From NCBI GenBank assembly GCA_002749535.1, contig MZZL01000387.1:1-59342 (forward strand): DNA of 59,342 nucleotides, given 5' to 3'. Positions 13,711 through 24,350 of the stretch are shown here, one piece after another; positions within the stretch are counted from its first letter, which is position 1, and every line of letters starts with the position of its first letter. Made by a program: the position numbers and the translations under genes. This DNA comes from Apophysomyces variabilis (Eukaryota; Mucoromycota; Mucoromycetes; Mucorales; Mucoraceae). Below the pieces are notes generated by a model. It saw only the letters and a list, made by a program, of their open reading frames with translations, had not been told where the DNA came from and made no database searches.

Positions 13711-14547
13711 ATGAATAAGGACTTCCTTTTGAAATTGTTTGTTTTATTGGCATTGATAACAGTAGGCTTGGCACAAGACGATGGGCCACCGCCAACTAGA
13801 TTGCTGGGAGGTAAGACATATGCAAGTACCATTTGCCCTGGCTCATTGAAAGTTTTTTCTCAGCTACCTTGAAAAAACCTGCACAATGCTCTGACAAAGT
13901 CGGCAGCAACGACCGTCTTAAATTACACTATACAGCGAAAGTTTGGGGGGCGAAGGAATATTTTGAAAACACCTACGAGCATGAGCCTGTGACCTATAAG
14001 CTAGGTGAGCATACATTGATAAGGAGCTGATAATTGATTTACAATGATGTAGGCCGAGATAAATTGATGAAGGGTATGCAACAGGGCATTAAGGGGATGT
14101 GCCCTGGTGAGATCCGACGACTTCTTATTCCCGCAAATCTTGGTAAATATCCAAAAAAGAAATTTACAGTCAAAGGAAAATACTTATTTCTTTTCCTCAA
14201 AGCATTTGGAGAAACTGGAATCCCTGGTAAAGTTCCACGTAAGCACCTCTTAAGAATGTCTAAGTATGATTATAAGCCTAATAATAATGTATAGCCAATA
14301 CTGCAGTGATTTATGAGATTGAGATGCTGGACGTTCAGTCGCCATTCAAGTAAGTTTTTGTACATGATAATTGGTGTTCTTACTTTTCACCCATAGGAGC
14401 CCATGGTTTTGGTCGGGTATTGCCTTTATGGTCACTGCGTATATATATTTTGATCGACAAGCAAAAGCGGAAGATGCATCGAAAGCAGCAAGGTTTTTAG
14501 AGAAAAAGGAAAGCGAAGCAAAACCATCCGAAGGCAGCTCACAATGA
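13711..14547 (+). CDS. FKBP-type peptidyl-prolyl isomerase of the secretory pathway, with a C-terminal membrane anchor
   Basis: Five exons: 13711-13810, 13864-14004, 14053-14238, 14295-14349 and 14397-14547, giving 177 aa. All junctions are GT-AG and phases agree. Residues 1-21 are a signal peptide (LLKLFVLLALITVGLA). The FKBP fold follows, with KKPAQCSDK, DRLKLHYTA, the GMCPGE loop and VPPNTAVIYEIEML near its end, as in FKBP2/FKBP14-type ER proteins. A hydrophobic segment (FWSGIAFMVTAYIYF) and a charged tail follow, so it should sit in the ER membrane with the FKBP domain in the lumen. Several pocket residues differ from FKBP12: the Trp at the pocket base is Met (KGMQQG), Asp37 is Glu, and the 80s loop is Lys-rich. 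Catalysis or FK506 binding may be weak. An in-frame upstream Met at 13579 would bury the signal peptide, so 13711 is preferred. Confidence 0.9.
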
Positions 14548-15617
14548 ATCTATTTTTCTGATGGTATCCATATGTATGAAAGAACAATGAAATGCTCGAT
14601 TCCTGAATGAATCAATCCATAGGACTATTAGCGTAACAAAAACCTGCTTATACAATGAGCGCGTTGAATAACAAATGTTCCTTTAATTATTTTTTCTTTC
14701 CCCGATAAAAACCAACCTAATTGACGCGCGTATATGTTTACCTTGCTTGATATTACTGGCACAAATCATTGACGATGTATGTATTTCATATCCGCTGAAG
14801 CTTTTCTTCTTGATGCCTTCAGCCGTTTCATCTAGTTAAAGGATGTAGACAGAGGTAGGCTCATGTGCATGTCTTGATCCATCGGTCCATTGGCTTACCT
14901 CATCACACTCGTCAACAACAGCACCTTTTCCATCTTATAATAAAAAATGGAAATTGCTCGTTCAAAGATAAACGTCATATTGATTTGATACATGCATGAA
15001 AGGGCCAAAACCTGCACGACAAATTTTCCATTCGACTTTTCGGCAATGTAATATTGACGTTCAGTAGAGGACAGCATCCATCTATACAAAAGATGATGTT
15101 ATTTTCTCTCGAAGGACTGTCTAAAGAAGCCTATCACTGCAAGCACGAATACATTATACCGACAAGATTTATAAATACGGAAAATTAACGACTTTTATCT
15201 TTTACATACAATGGATAATTGCATATGAAACAAAAGATTTGGATGGGAAAAGACAACTTTGCTTCAAGTCGTAATCGATTGATGAGCCATGCCTGTTTTC
15301 TTCTGTCTGATCCGTTTCTGCCAACAGAACACTGACTCTATTCATCGGCGTGTGATATTTTCAAGCGACGCGAAATTAATGTGTGTGTAGCAAAAAGCCG
15401 ATTCAGAAAACGGGTCACACGTTTGCTTTCCTCTTTTCCACAAGGCTGGCTTTTTGGTCATAGCTCACAGCACATTAATTCAAACGATTCCTATTGACGA
15501 GTCAAATCAGTTGGCGATCCAGTGTCATCTACTTCCATCGGTGATCGCTTTACGTCTCTGTCCTCTTTTTTATCCCCGTTTGTCTATTCATTACATACCT
15601 TTGCTCGTTCACCAACC
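14548..15617. other. Intergenic region between the FKBP and Psy2 genes
   Basis: This stretch holds the presumed 3' UTR of the FKBP gene and the promoter of the psy2 gene. Small open frames on both strands show no conserved features. No RNA gene or repeat was recognised. Confidence 0.5.
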
Positions 15618-18600
15618 ATGACGGAAGACATCGCAACTCACACCTCGGCCGATCAATCACTCCTACCTTCAAAACTTCATCGCGTCAAGCTTTATGAACT
15701 AAACCCAGAAAGCAACTGGGAAGATAAAGGCACTGGAAACTGCATTTACATTACGGTAACCTTCGCTTTGCAAAAGAAAACAAAAACAATGAGAACGTGA
15801 ATTGCGCGTTCAAAACAACAACCATAATGGATCGCTAAATCACGCCACGAATTAACCCTGGAATACTATTGTAGGGCTCAGGAGAGGAAATGGATGAGAT
15901 TCGAGTACGCTCGGAAAATGACAATTCCATACTGCTTAGTTCCAAAGTAGTAAGACACAGGGTCTATCAACGACAGCAAGGTAAGCTTAGAAATGGCCGA
16001 CCTGATAATGCGCTGATAAGCGTTTATTCACCTCTTATTTTACACGAACTAGACACACTGATCGTCTGGACCGAGGACGACAATAAGGACCTCGCTTTGA
16101 GTTTTCAAGAAATCGAAGGCTGCGAGGAAATTTGGCACGTGAATAGCTTAAATTTTGGAAATGGCATCCTTACCATCTGTTATTTAGGCATTGTATTTGT
16201 GCTGCGAAAGATAAGAAATCAACAGATGAAGATGATGAAATAAGCAATGACGATAGTATGAAGGCGAGCAGTTCCGCTTTGGACGAAGCTGACGGTCATG
16301 CCACACCAAAATACGACAGCAAAGCAACTTTAGAAGACGATAAACAAATACCATTGGACAATCCGAGCATGTCAAACTTAGCAGAAATTGCCAACCAGTT
16401 GACTGATGCGAAAACAGCAAATGAGAAGAACCGCCTAGCAGAATTCATATTAGCGGATGTAGGTCCCTGTGGGGTGAAATGATTCAATGGCTTGTTTTCA
16501 TTAATGCGCTTCCTTCTCCTAAGAATTACATTGATAAGCTCGTGCCGATATTTGAGACATGCGAAGATTTGGAGAACTTGGATGATCTGCATTCTCTGCA
16601 TAGGATTATGAAAGCAATGAGTACGTTAATATCCAATTTGGCAATGGTTAAAAATTGGAAATAGTACTGTTGAACGAGAATGCCATTATCGAACATATTA
16701 TCCGTGACGGCATTGTTTCTGCTGCAATGGGAATGCTGGAATGTAAGGGTTTAGTATTATTTTGCAGCAATGCTGATAACGGACCTCAGATGACCCGCAA
16801 ACACCCAAGATGAAGGCAAATCATCGAAAAGTCATCGAACAGTGCTCCGGGATTCAAACAGTATGTATGCGTTGCAATCATGAGGTTTTTATTGAATAGA
16901 TTGATTGGTAGGTTGTTCCTATCAAAGACGAGATCACCATGTCAAAAATCCATCAAACTTTCCGTTTACAATATCTGAAAGATGTTGTATTAACAAATTC
17001 GCTTGATGATGCATTGACTTCTACCTTACATTCGTTAATCTTTTTCAACCATCTGGATATTGTCAGTTCTATTTCGCATGACGAGGACTTTTTGGCAGAG
17101 CTATTCGACGTTTTGAACAACAGCGAGGATCAAGAGAAGAACAGAGAAGCAATTCAATTTTTACACCAATTTTTTTCAATAGCAAAGTCGTTGCAACCCT
17201 CGTCTCGTGCAGGTTTATTCAGGTTATTGTTTGATGGCATAGTAGTTGGATTGGTTATTAATTCTCATGGTAATAGAACGCTTGCTCCGTTTGGATTTAT
17301 TGACAGCTTTTTGTTATCTCTGACGGACTGCGACAAAGCGACGCGAGCAGAAGCTGTGGATTTACTTTCTTCGGTTGTAGAACATGATGCATCGTTAGTT
17401 CGATCTTATATAATGCGAGAATCAAAAGATGAAAAGGATGGGGGAAAATTACTGGAAACCATCATAGATCAGTTTACCATGGATCGTGACCACGAACTCA
17501 AGTTCCAGTATGCAGAGATCATCAGAGTTCTTTTAGATTCTAATAATGGCGCTACTCCCGGTGCGGTTTTGACAGGGGAGGTAATTTTTTTTGCTAGTAC
17601 GAACATACAGACTTATATTTAATAGACGTTGCGCAAACAAGAACCTGACATTGACAACTTTTTGACCCTATTCTACGACAAATACACAACATCACTTATC
17701 CGACCTCTTCAGAATGTTGAAGTCAAGCCATTAAAGCTGACTGGTAAGCCATGGTCTGGGTCTACATGATGAGAGTGGATTACTTATATACTACTTAGGT
17801 CCGATCGATGAGCTCAATATGGAGCACAATCAATCGGAGCTTTGTGTACATATTTGTGAACTACTTTGTTTCGCTGTTCGGCAACATAGTTTTCGCAGTA
17901 AATACTTAATGTTGTCGAGCGACTGTTTTGTCAAAATAGCCCAGCTACTTAGATGCCGAGAGACCTATGTAAAGCTTGGTATGTCGTAGATCGTTTTAAC
18001 CTGATATTTGTACTGACATCCAAAATATCAGCGGCTGTTCGTGTGTTCCGTACCTGCATTGGTCTTACGGACGATTTTTATAACCGGCACTTAGTAAAGC
18101 ATAATATATTTGAACCGATAATCCGTGTTATACTCGATACGGATGGTCGCGACAACTTGTTGAATTCGGCATGTTTGGAACTACTTGAATTTATACGAAA
18201 AGTAAGTGGTCGTCCTCAAAACGGTTGATAATGTTCAATATGTGTTATTGTTTACAAAGGAAAATATCAAAATCTTGGTGAACCACTTAATCACTCAATT
18301 TGGCTCAGTGCTGGACACTATTACCTATGCACCATCGTGCAAAAATCTAAGACTTCGGCATGAGCAAAATGTCGAGCCACATGGGTCTGAAAGCCCGGTG
18401 ACGAATGACACGTCAAGGTGAATGATAAGATCCCTTCTTTTTACTGAGCTGCCACTGATCGTTCCGTATAGGAGTACTCCACCAAAAGGTGCAGTCCAAG
18501 GAGCATGGACTTCATCAACGGTAGATCAAGATGAGGAAGACTATTTCAACACTTCAGACGAAGACGAACCCGATATCACTAAACCGATCGAGGCATTAGC

Positions 18601-19018
18601 AGCAGGAAAGGCAGCACCTTTGGTCGACTATGATGACGAGGAGGAAGATAATGAGCTTTCAGCGACAAACAAAGAAAATGAGCATGACAAATCTTCTGGA
18701 AACGAGTCAAGCAAAGGAGCAGATAGTACTCCTGGGCAAGTGTCCCCTGCACATGAGGTCAAATCGTCACCAAAGCAAACGGAGGATACTGGCACGGAAG
18801 AGGGGTCACCGACAACTTCTCTAAGTAGCAGCCATAAAGCAAATGTTCCGGATTCACCGAAACGAAGACGGGAAGCGGATGACGATGACGACGATGATGT
18901 TTTAGCAGCAAGGGTCCAGAAGAAGAGTGAGCACCGTCAAACACCACTAAACTCGCCCAAAACGATTATTATTAATTCCCGAATAACCAGTCTACGAACG
19001 CGGAAACGACAAGAATAA
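15618..19018 (+). CDS. psy2: Protein phosphatase 4 regulatory subunit 3 (Psy2/SMEK/PP4R3)
   Basis: Fourteen exons: 15618-15755, 15875-15980, 16053-16134, 16188-16458, 16524-16620, 16665-16742, 16790-16860, 16912-17222, 17277-17580, 17626-17743, 17799-17978, 18032-18201, 18260-18417 and 18472-19018, giving about 876 aa. The N-terminal EVH1/PH-like domain contains [17 protein letters not shown] and [14 protein letters not shown]. The SMK-1 domain has [14 protein letters not shown] and [18 protein letters not shown]-like helices follow to [16 protein letters not shown], then an acidic tail with [11 protein letters not shown], a known conserved tail motif. The subunit directs the PP4 catalytic subunit to substrates in DNA damage repair and nuclear processes. 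The intron at 16135-16187 only keeps frame with a GC donor. The intron at 17223-17276 is stop-free and 3n; removing it restores FRTLAPFGF, which aligns with the family. Confidence 0.93.
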
Positions 19019-20581
19019 TGTAACAGAAACTTGCTATTGTTGTTCCTCGGCATTGATACATATATATAACAACACATGCGCCTAAGAAAAAAAAAGAGCA
19101 AGAAACGCTAATATTTCAGTCTCGTCTTGCTTTCCTATTCTCATTGAAAGCTTTGTTATTACTGTTTGCTTTTTGTTTCAATATCGGTATTTAATTCGAG
19201 GATTAAGCAATCCTTGCTAGGATGACAAAGTATACATTGTTATGTTTCCAATGTATAGATGTAGGGTCAGGAATTGACACGAGATTTTGGTAAAAAGATG
19301 GGGTGGATTCTTCTTCCTTTTTTGAACATGGATAATTGCGGAGAAAGTTTATTTCTACAGCTAGTGTGACAAGCATGCAAAAGGGAAAAAAGAAAAAAGG
19401 TCGAAAATTTGGCCAGCCTGTGTCCGATCAGTCTAAGCCCTATGCATATGTGTATCGGGAAAGTATCTCAAAAGAGAGAGAGTAATTGACAGGTCCTTGT
19501 GTGTATCTTATGTCTCTCTCTTTCTTTCCATTTGACATTGAACGTGCATGCATGAGTCGGTGCGCATGTCAAAAAGAACCGATCCATGGTAATCTTTGGT
19601 TAGGTTGATGCAATGCATGCGCAATGCATGTTTAATTCTTTTTCTATCCTGCCGATTTATGCGCCCCCAAATCGAAACCAAGATGGGTTACAACAATCAT
19701 TAATAATAGAAAAGAAGAAAGAAATTCACGGACGAATACGATGAAATTGGTAATAACCAGTGGGCGGGAACTGATAAAGAAAGAAGGAAGAGTACCAATG
19801 ATCAAGTTTGCCGTTCGGTCTATCCCCCCAACTTCCCCCAATGATTTTGGTTCCCAATGACAGCAATGGCTAAATGAAAGGCCGATCCGATCGATTCACG
19901 GGTCAGCGGGTTTTTTTTACCATGCCATCAAAAAGAAATCCCCCCCAGTGACCTATACACAAAGAACAAGAGCACACAAAGTTCCTATCAATAACTGAAA
20001 TAAAGGATGATGTACTTTTCATGACAAACAGTACATGGTTGCTTTTTCTTATATTGGAAGTTGTTGAGATGCAAAACATATTTTTTCATCGATTGATCGA
20101 TCACACAAGAATTATAGAATTCATCTGGATAACGTAGATATACGCGCGCGCGGGCCTATTAAAGAACCGGGTTTCCTTGTCCTTCGCTCAAAAAAAAAAA
20201 GCAGGATACCAAAATTGCCATTTACCACCGAGTCATCAAGAGAAAAGTGGCGCATGTTCCTTTTTTATTCACACAGCCTCAAATCCCTAAGTCTTGTGAG
20301 AAGAGCTTAATTATCCACACTTATTCACTCAATATAGACAACGATATAGGGAGGAAAAAGCAAAACGATTTTTTTTTGTGGGAAGGGTTTTGGTGTATAC
20401 AAAAAAAAGGGTGAGGTATAAGATATATAGATATATATGTATATATACAAAGCGAGAATATCAAAGCGGGGAAAGATCAATCGAATGAAAACATGTATGT
20501 ATAAGCGTACGTGTGTGTGTGTATGTATGTATGTTTGTGGGAGATCTGTTATTGTAGTACAAAAGAAATGAAATGCAAATA
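19019..20581. other. Intergenic region between the convergent psy2 and RVxF-like genes
   Basis: The two genes are convergent, so this holds both 3' UTRs. Visible are AT-rich tracts, a CG dinucleotide run near 20145-20153, and GT/GTAT microsatellites at about 20510-20535. No conserved coding frame was found. Confidence 0.5.
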
Positions 20582-21076
20582 TTAACAAGTGGATGAACAT
20601 GAGGTCAAGGGAATCAAAAAGCCGTTTTCATTGTCTTCGTCGTAAGAACGACATTTATAATGAGTAGATAAGTTGGTGAAGAAAAGAGGACCTTCGGAAG
20701 TTCTGGTGTCGATGGTTAATTTGGGTTTTGTTTTTGGTGTGAGGGAACAAGAACAAGGAGGAGAAGAAGGAGGAGAAGAACTGAGCACGGTGAAGGTGTG
20801 ATTTGGTGCTGGTGTACGCCGAGAGGGGATCATGGAAAGATCCAGAGGGGTGACATGAGGACGGTGAGTATGAAAGGCAGAGGATGTGGAAACGGTGGGT
20901 TGTAGAACCAACGGTGTTCGTGGTGATGGTGATGGTAGTCGAAGTGTACCGGTTGTCATGGGGAAGGCGAAGCAAGATCGATCGTAATCCGTTGCACTAT
21001 AAGTAAATGCAATTTGAAGATCGGAACTAAAACGAACAGACTTGGTTGTTGTAGCGGATGGATAGGCTGTGGTCAT
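20582..21076 (-). CDS. Small protein with an N-terminal RVxF-like motif (possible phosphatase-docking protein)
   Basis: Single exon, 164 aa, Met at 21076. Residues 12-36 read KSVRFSSDLQ then FTYSATDYDRS. The order KSVRF, a short beta-prone stretch, then YDRS resembles a recurring element of fungal hypothetical proteins in which VRF could act as an RVxF docking motif for PP1-type phosphatases. The middle is Ser/Thr/Pro-rich and probably disordered, and the end is Cys/Ser-rich. A GA repeat lies just upstream in the presumed 5' UTR. Function is unknown; the docking role is inference. A real gene is likely but not certain, since only the first 40 residues look conserved. Confidence 0.5.
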   Translation of the reverse strand: MTTAYPSATTTKSVRFSSDLQIAFTYSATDYDRSCFAFPMTTGTLRLPSPSPRTPLVLQPTVSTSSAFHTHRPHVTPLDLSMIPSRRTPAPNHTFTVLSSSPPSSPPCSCSLTPKTKPKLTIDTRTSEGPLFFTNLSTHYKCRSYDEDNENGFLIPLTSCSSTC

Positions 21077-22268
21077 TTTTTGGTTTGTAAAAGTAATAAG
21101 CGAGAGAGAGAGAGAGAGAGAAAAGATATAATGCAGACAGAAAAGGGATTCTCCTCTTCTTTTCTCTTCCGCTTTTATATACGCATTCTCACTCAGTTAT
21201 TATTTTAGTGTACATGCTATTTTTATTCGGTGGTGTGAGGCTTTGTCATGTCGCCAATAATAATGTCCATCAGGTCTTATGATCTATTTTTACCACGGAA
21301 GGGTTTCCCGAAAAGAAAACAAGAAAACAGAAAATTGCTGATCCCCGCCTAAACAAGAAAAAGAGAGATAGGCATCAGCATCGCGTAATAATAAACATTG
21401 GATCGTCTTCTTTTCTTTCCTTCATTCTTTTGTTTTTGATTGGTTGAAATGATATGGACAAACTTCAAGATCGTCGCTTTATGCCATAGAGCAAAGGACA
21501 TCAGCATGAAAATGGGTTTGAAGATATGACACGGATTTTACTCTTTTTGAAGGGAAATCACCGAGACTCAACGTTGCCATTACAAATGGTAAATAAGCCA
21601 CGGTACTGTAATTCAAATTTTCGTTTAATTATTTTCCCCGCTCCGCTTTTATACCCTTTCCCTATAACTCCTCTAAGGCTCACTGTGAATTGTGGTATGC
21701 ATGGAGTAAAAAAAAAAAAGGCAGACTAGGAATACGGTTGCTCACTTGCAAGAACAATCGAGCCATTGAACATATATAACCTATTACTCTTCCTTTTCCT
21801 CATTCTTTTGTCTTTTCCTCCAAAAAATCATCGCATCTCGTTTAGGAAATGGATCGACGTTTAGCTAGGGATTTATGATAATGAGAAACACTTCCGTTGT
21901 AAGTCCGCATGTTGGAGGTCAACCTCCTTTGCTTGTCCAAATCAGATGAAAAGAGTTCTTTTGATTCACCAAAAAGGCATCACAGGCTACCACCAAAGAA
22001 AGTGTAGGCTTGATGCCGTTTTCGCATTACCTCTTTGTATTGCTTCATTTTTTTTCGAATTCTTTCTCTTTTCCTTATAATTAGTGGCATTACCAAAGGA
22101 CTGGAATGTTTGAAAATTAATATAACGCGTACAACTCGCTCATTAGCATTTTGTTCGTTTACTTTTCCTTGGGGGAAGAGGAAGTCCACTTTATTCCTTT
22201 TCTTTTCTAATACATTTTACAAGAAATACAATAGCTTATTTTGTTCTCTTTTTCTTTTCAGGTTTGTA
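21077..22268. other. Intergenic region with a GA microsatellite upstream of the RVxF-like gene
   Basis: A GA dinucleotide run at about 21103-21121 sits 25 bp upstream of the start codon at 21076, so the transcript leader would be CT-rich. The rest contains the promoter of that gene and the 3' UTR of the Kelch-BTB gene. Poly-A and pyrimidine tracts are frequent. No other gene was recognised. Confidence 0.5.
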
Positions 22269-24350
22269 TTAAAGCGATATTGTTGCTGCTAGTGATGAAG
22301 TGGAGTGTTCATAAGTTTGAGACCGAGGATTGGCGTTCACGCCATTATAGCGATTAGCGGCTGAGAGTTGTTGTTGCTGTTGTTGTGGGTGACTTTGTGA
22401 AGGCGATACAGATACTAAACCTCCGGTTGCGCCTGATTTAAAAGAGCGGTATCTTGTACGGCCCACTTCGAGTACAGCCTCTTCAGGTACAGCTTCCAAA
22501 AACTCTTGGTGAACGGATAAAGGGACGCGCATCAAGGCCTCGGATTTCAGGATGGCACCATAATTTTGGAAGATAAAGTCTAGAACAAGCAACTTTAAAC
22601 CCGTCTCCTCAGCGAGGATAGCGGTTTCAAAGATGAGCCCGCAGCTTTCCACGGAAAGATGACGACGATATAGACGTTCGCAGCAAAGTTTCTTAAGTCG
22701 GGTGAGAAGGTACATGTTGGCCAAGACCAAGACTTCACACACAACAGGCCACGGCTCATTCTCATCCAGGCAATCTGTATATAGATATTTTACAAAGGCC
22801 ATCACGACATTGTATGACTCTGGAACCTCCAGTTGCCGCTCCAGCGATTCCGCCATGCCTGATCTGTACATATTTTGAAAATGAGGCCAACGTGCGATTA
22901 AAATGACCTGATGAACGTAAATTTTCTGCCCATCGGAAGGAATAATAACGAAGTCGGACAGCTCGGGATTGTTTAAAAGTCTTGCAAAGTCATTGGGGAA
23001 AGGGCGAGGAGCGACATCGTATAAACCAAGTGATTCTCCATTGATAACCAACGCATCCCTAAATGACCGGATTCGGTGTTAATCAAAATCACTCCAACAA
23101 TACTCTTTTTTTTGGGCTTTGGTTCTTGCTCTTTACTTGCCGAAAGTGGTCATATCCCTGTGGCCGATAGGGATCGGTGTTTCCAAGAAAGAGAAGGTTA
23201 TTGACATCACCTTTTGTGCTACTCTCGCTGACGACAGTAAAATAATTCCAACCGCCAATTTCGAAATATCCGCCGCATTCTTGCCTAGTCCATTCGAGCG
23301 TATCGAGATCCAGCAGCCATAGGCTGTAGGCTGCCTCGGAAGGATCATTCAACTGCTTATTATTGTTGTTATTTGGCTGGTTTTTGGGAAGGTATCGGCC
23401 AAAGACCAATAATTTTCCGCATATGGTATCGCAAAAGTGTTGGCTTTTCATCAACACCATCTTTGATCCAGACTGTGAGTGTGCTCCTCCTAGAACAAGG
23501 CGCGGCATATAGGGCAGTGCCTTTAGATGGATTACATACAAATCGGAAACAGTGTGTCCATGTTCATCCTTGCCGCCGTAGATATACATTTTCTGATCTA
23601 CCAATGTTGCCGAGTGGTTATACCTTGCCGGCATGTCCTTGTACCTTGTCCAAGTGTATGTTTTTAGATCAAGGACGCTTAATTCCTCTAATACGTAGGT
23701 ACCTTGATCGTTTTATGAGGAGAACGGAGAAAAGAAAGAAAAAGTGAGGTTTAAGCTAACAAAGGACATTTGGGCGTACTTACAATCCGTACTTTTAGCG
23801 AAACCGCCATAAATAAATAGTTTATCCTCAAAGACAACGGCACTATGTAAATAACGGGCAGGGACGATTCCACGAATATGGGGTTGCTCCCATGTCAGTG
23901 TGCATAGATTAAAAATATGGATATCATCACAATATTCCTGAAGGTCATTGCAACCGCCTTTGACACATATAATGAAAAAATAAAAAGAAAGATAGGATGA
24001 GCGAGCGATGAATTAGTTAATGCCGTTATTATGTGTTCTAACCAAATATAATGATGCAATTGTTCCACCGTGTTGCTGTATGACCGTAGCGTTTACAGGG
24101 TGGTGTTCCTTGAACGTTCTACAAGGAAAGGGGGAAATCGGTGGATTTAGCGATGAGATTGTCGGAAGGTTTTTTTCCTTACTTGGATAGTTTCCCACTG
24201 CATGTCGCATAAATTCAGAACATGTAAGTCGTTCGTAACATTTCCTCCGCCCCCAAAGACGAATAGTTGATGATCGACTTTGACAAATGATGGTTTCCAA
24301 AGGCCTACAACATTTTTCCCCACTGTTCGAATCGGTTGACCTGATTTCAT
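22269..24350 (-). CDS. Kelch-repeat and BTB/POZ protein (LZTR1/Ral2-like layout)
   Basis: Five exons on the minus strand: 24350-24183, 24118-24043, 23957-23784, 23702-23141 and 23058-22269, giving 589 aa. The N-terminal half carries Kelch blades ending in FVFGGGG, IIIFGG, LFIYGG and MYIYGG, each followed by a Trp (for example YTWTRY). From about residue 355 comes a BTB domain (LSDFVIIPSDGQKIYVHQVI, then MYRSGMAES, VPESYNVVMAFVKYLYTD) and a BACK-like helical region. The tail has a short poly-Gln run. Kelch followed by BTB is the order seen in LZTR1 and in fission yeast Ral2, both linked to Ras signalling, so a substrate adaptor for a Cul3 ligase or a Ras pathway factor is possible. The last intron (23140-23059) has a GC donor (G|GCAAGT); a GT donor three bases away breaks the frame. 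Confidence 0.88.
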
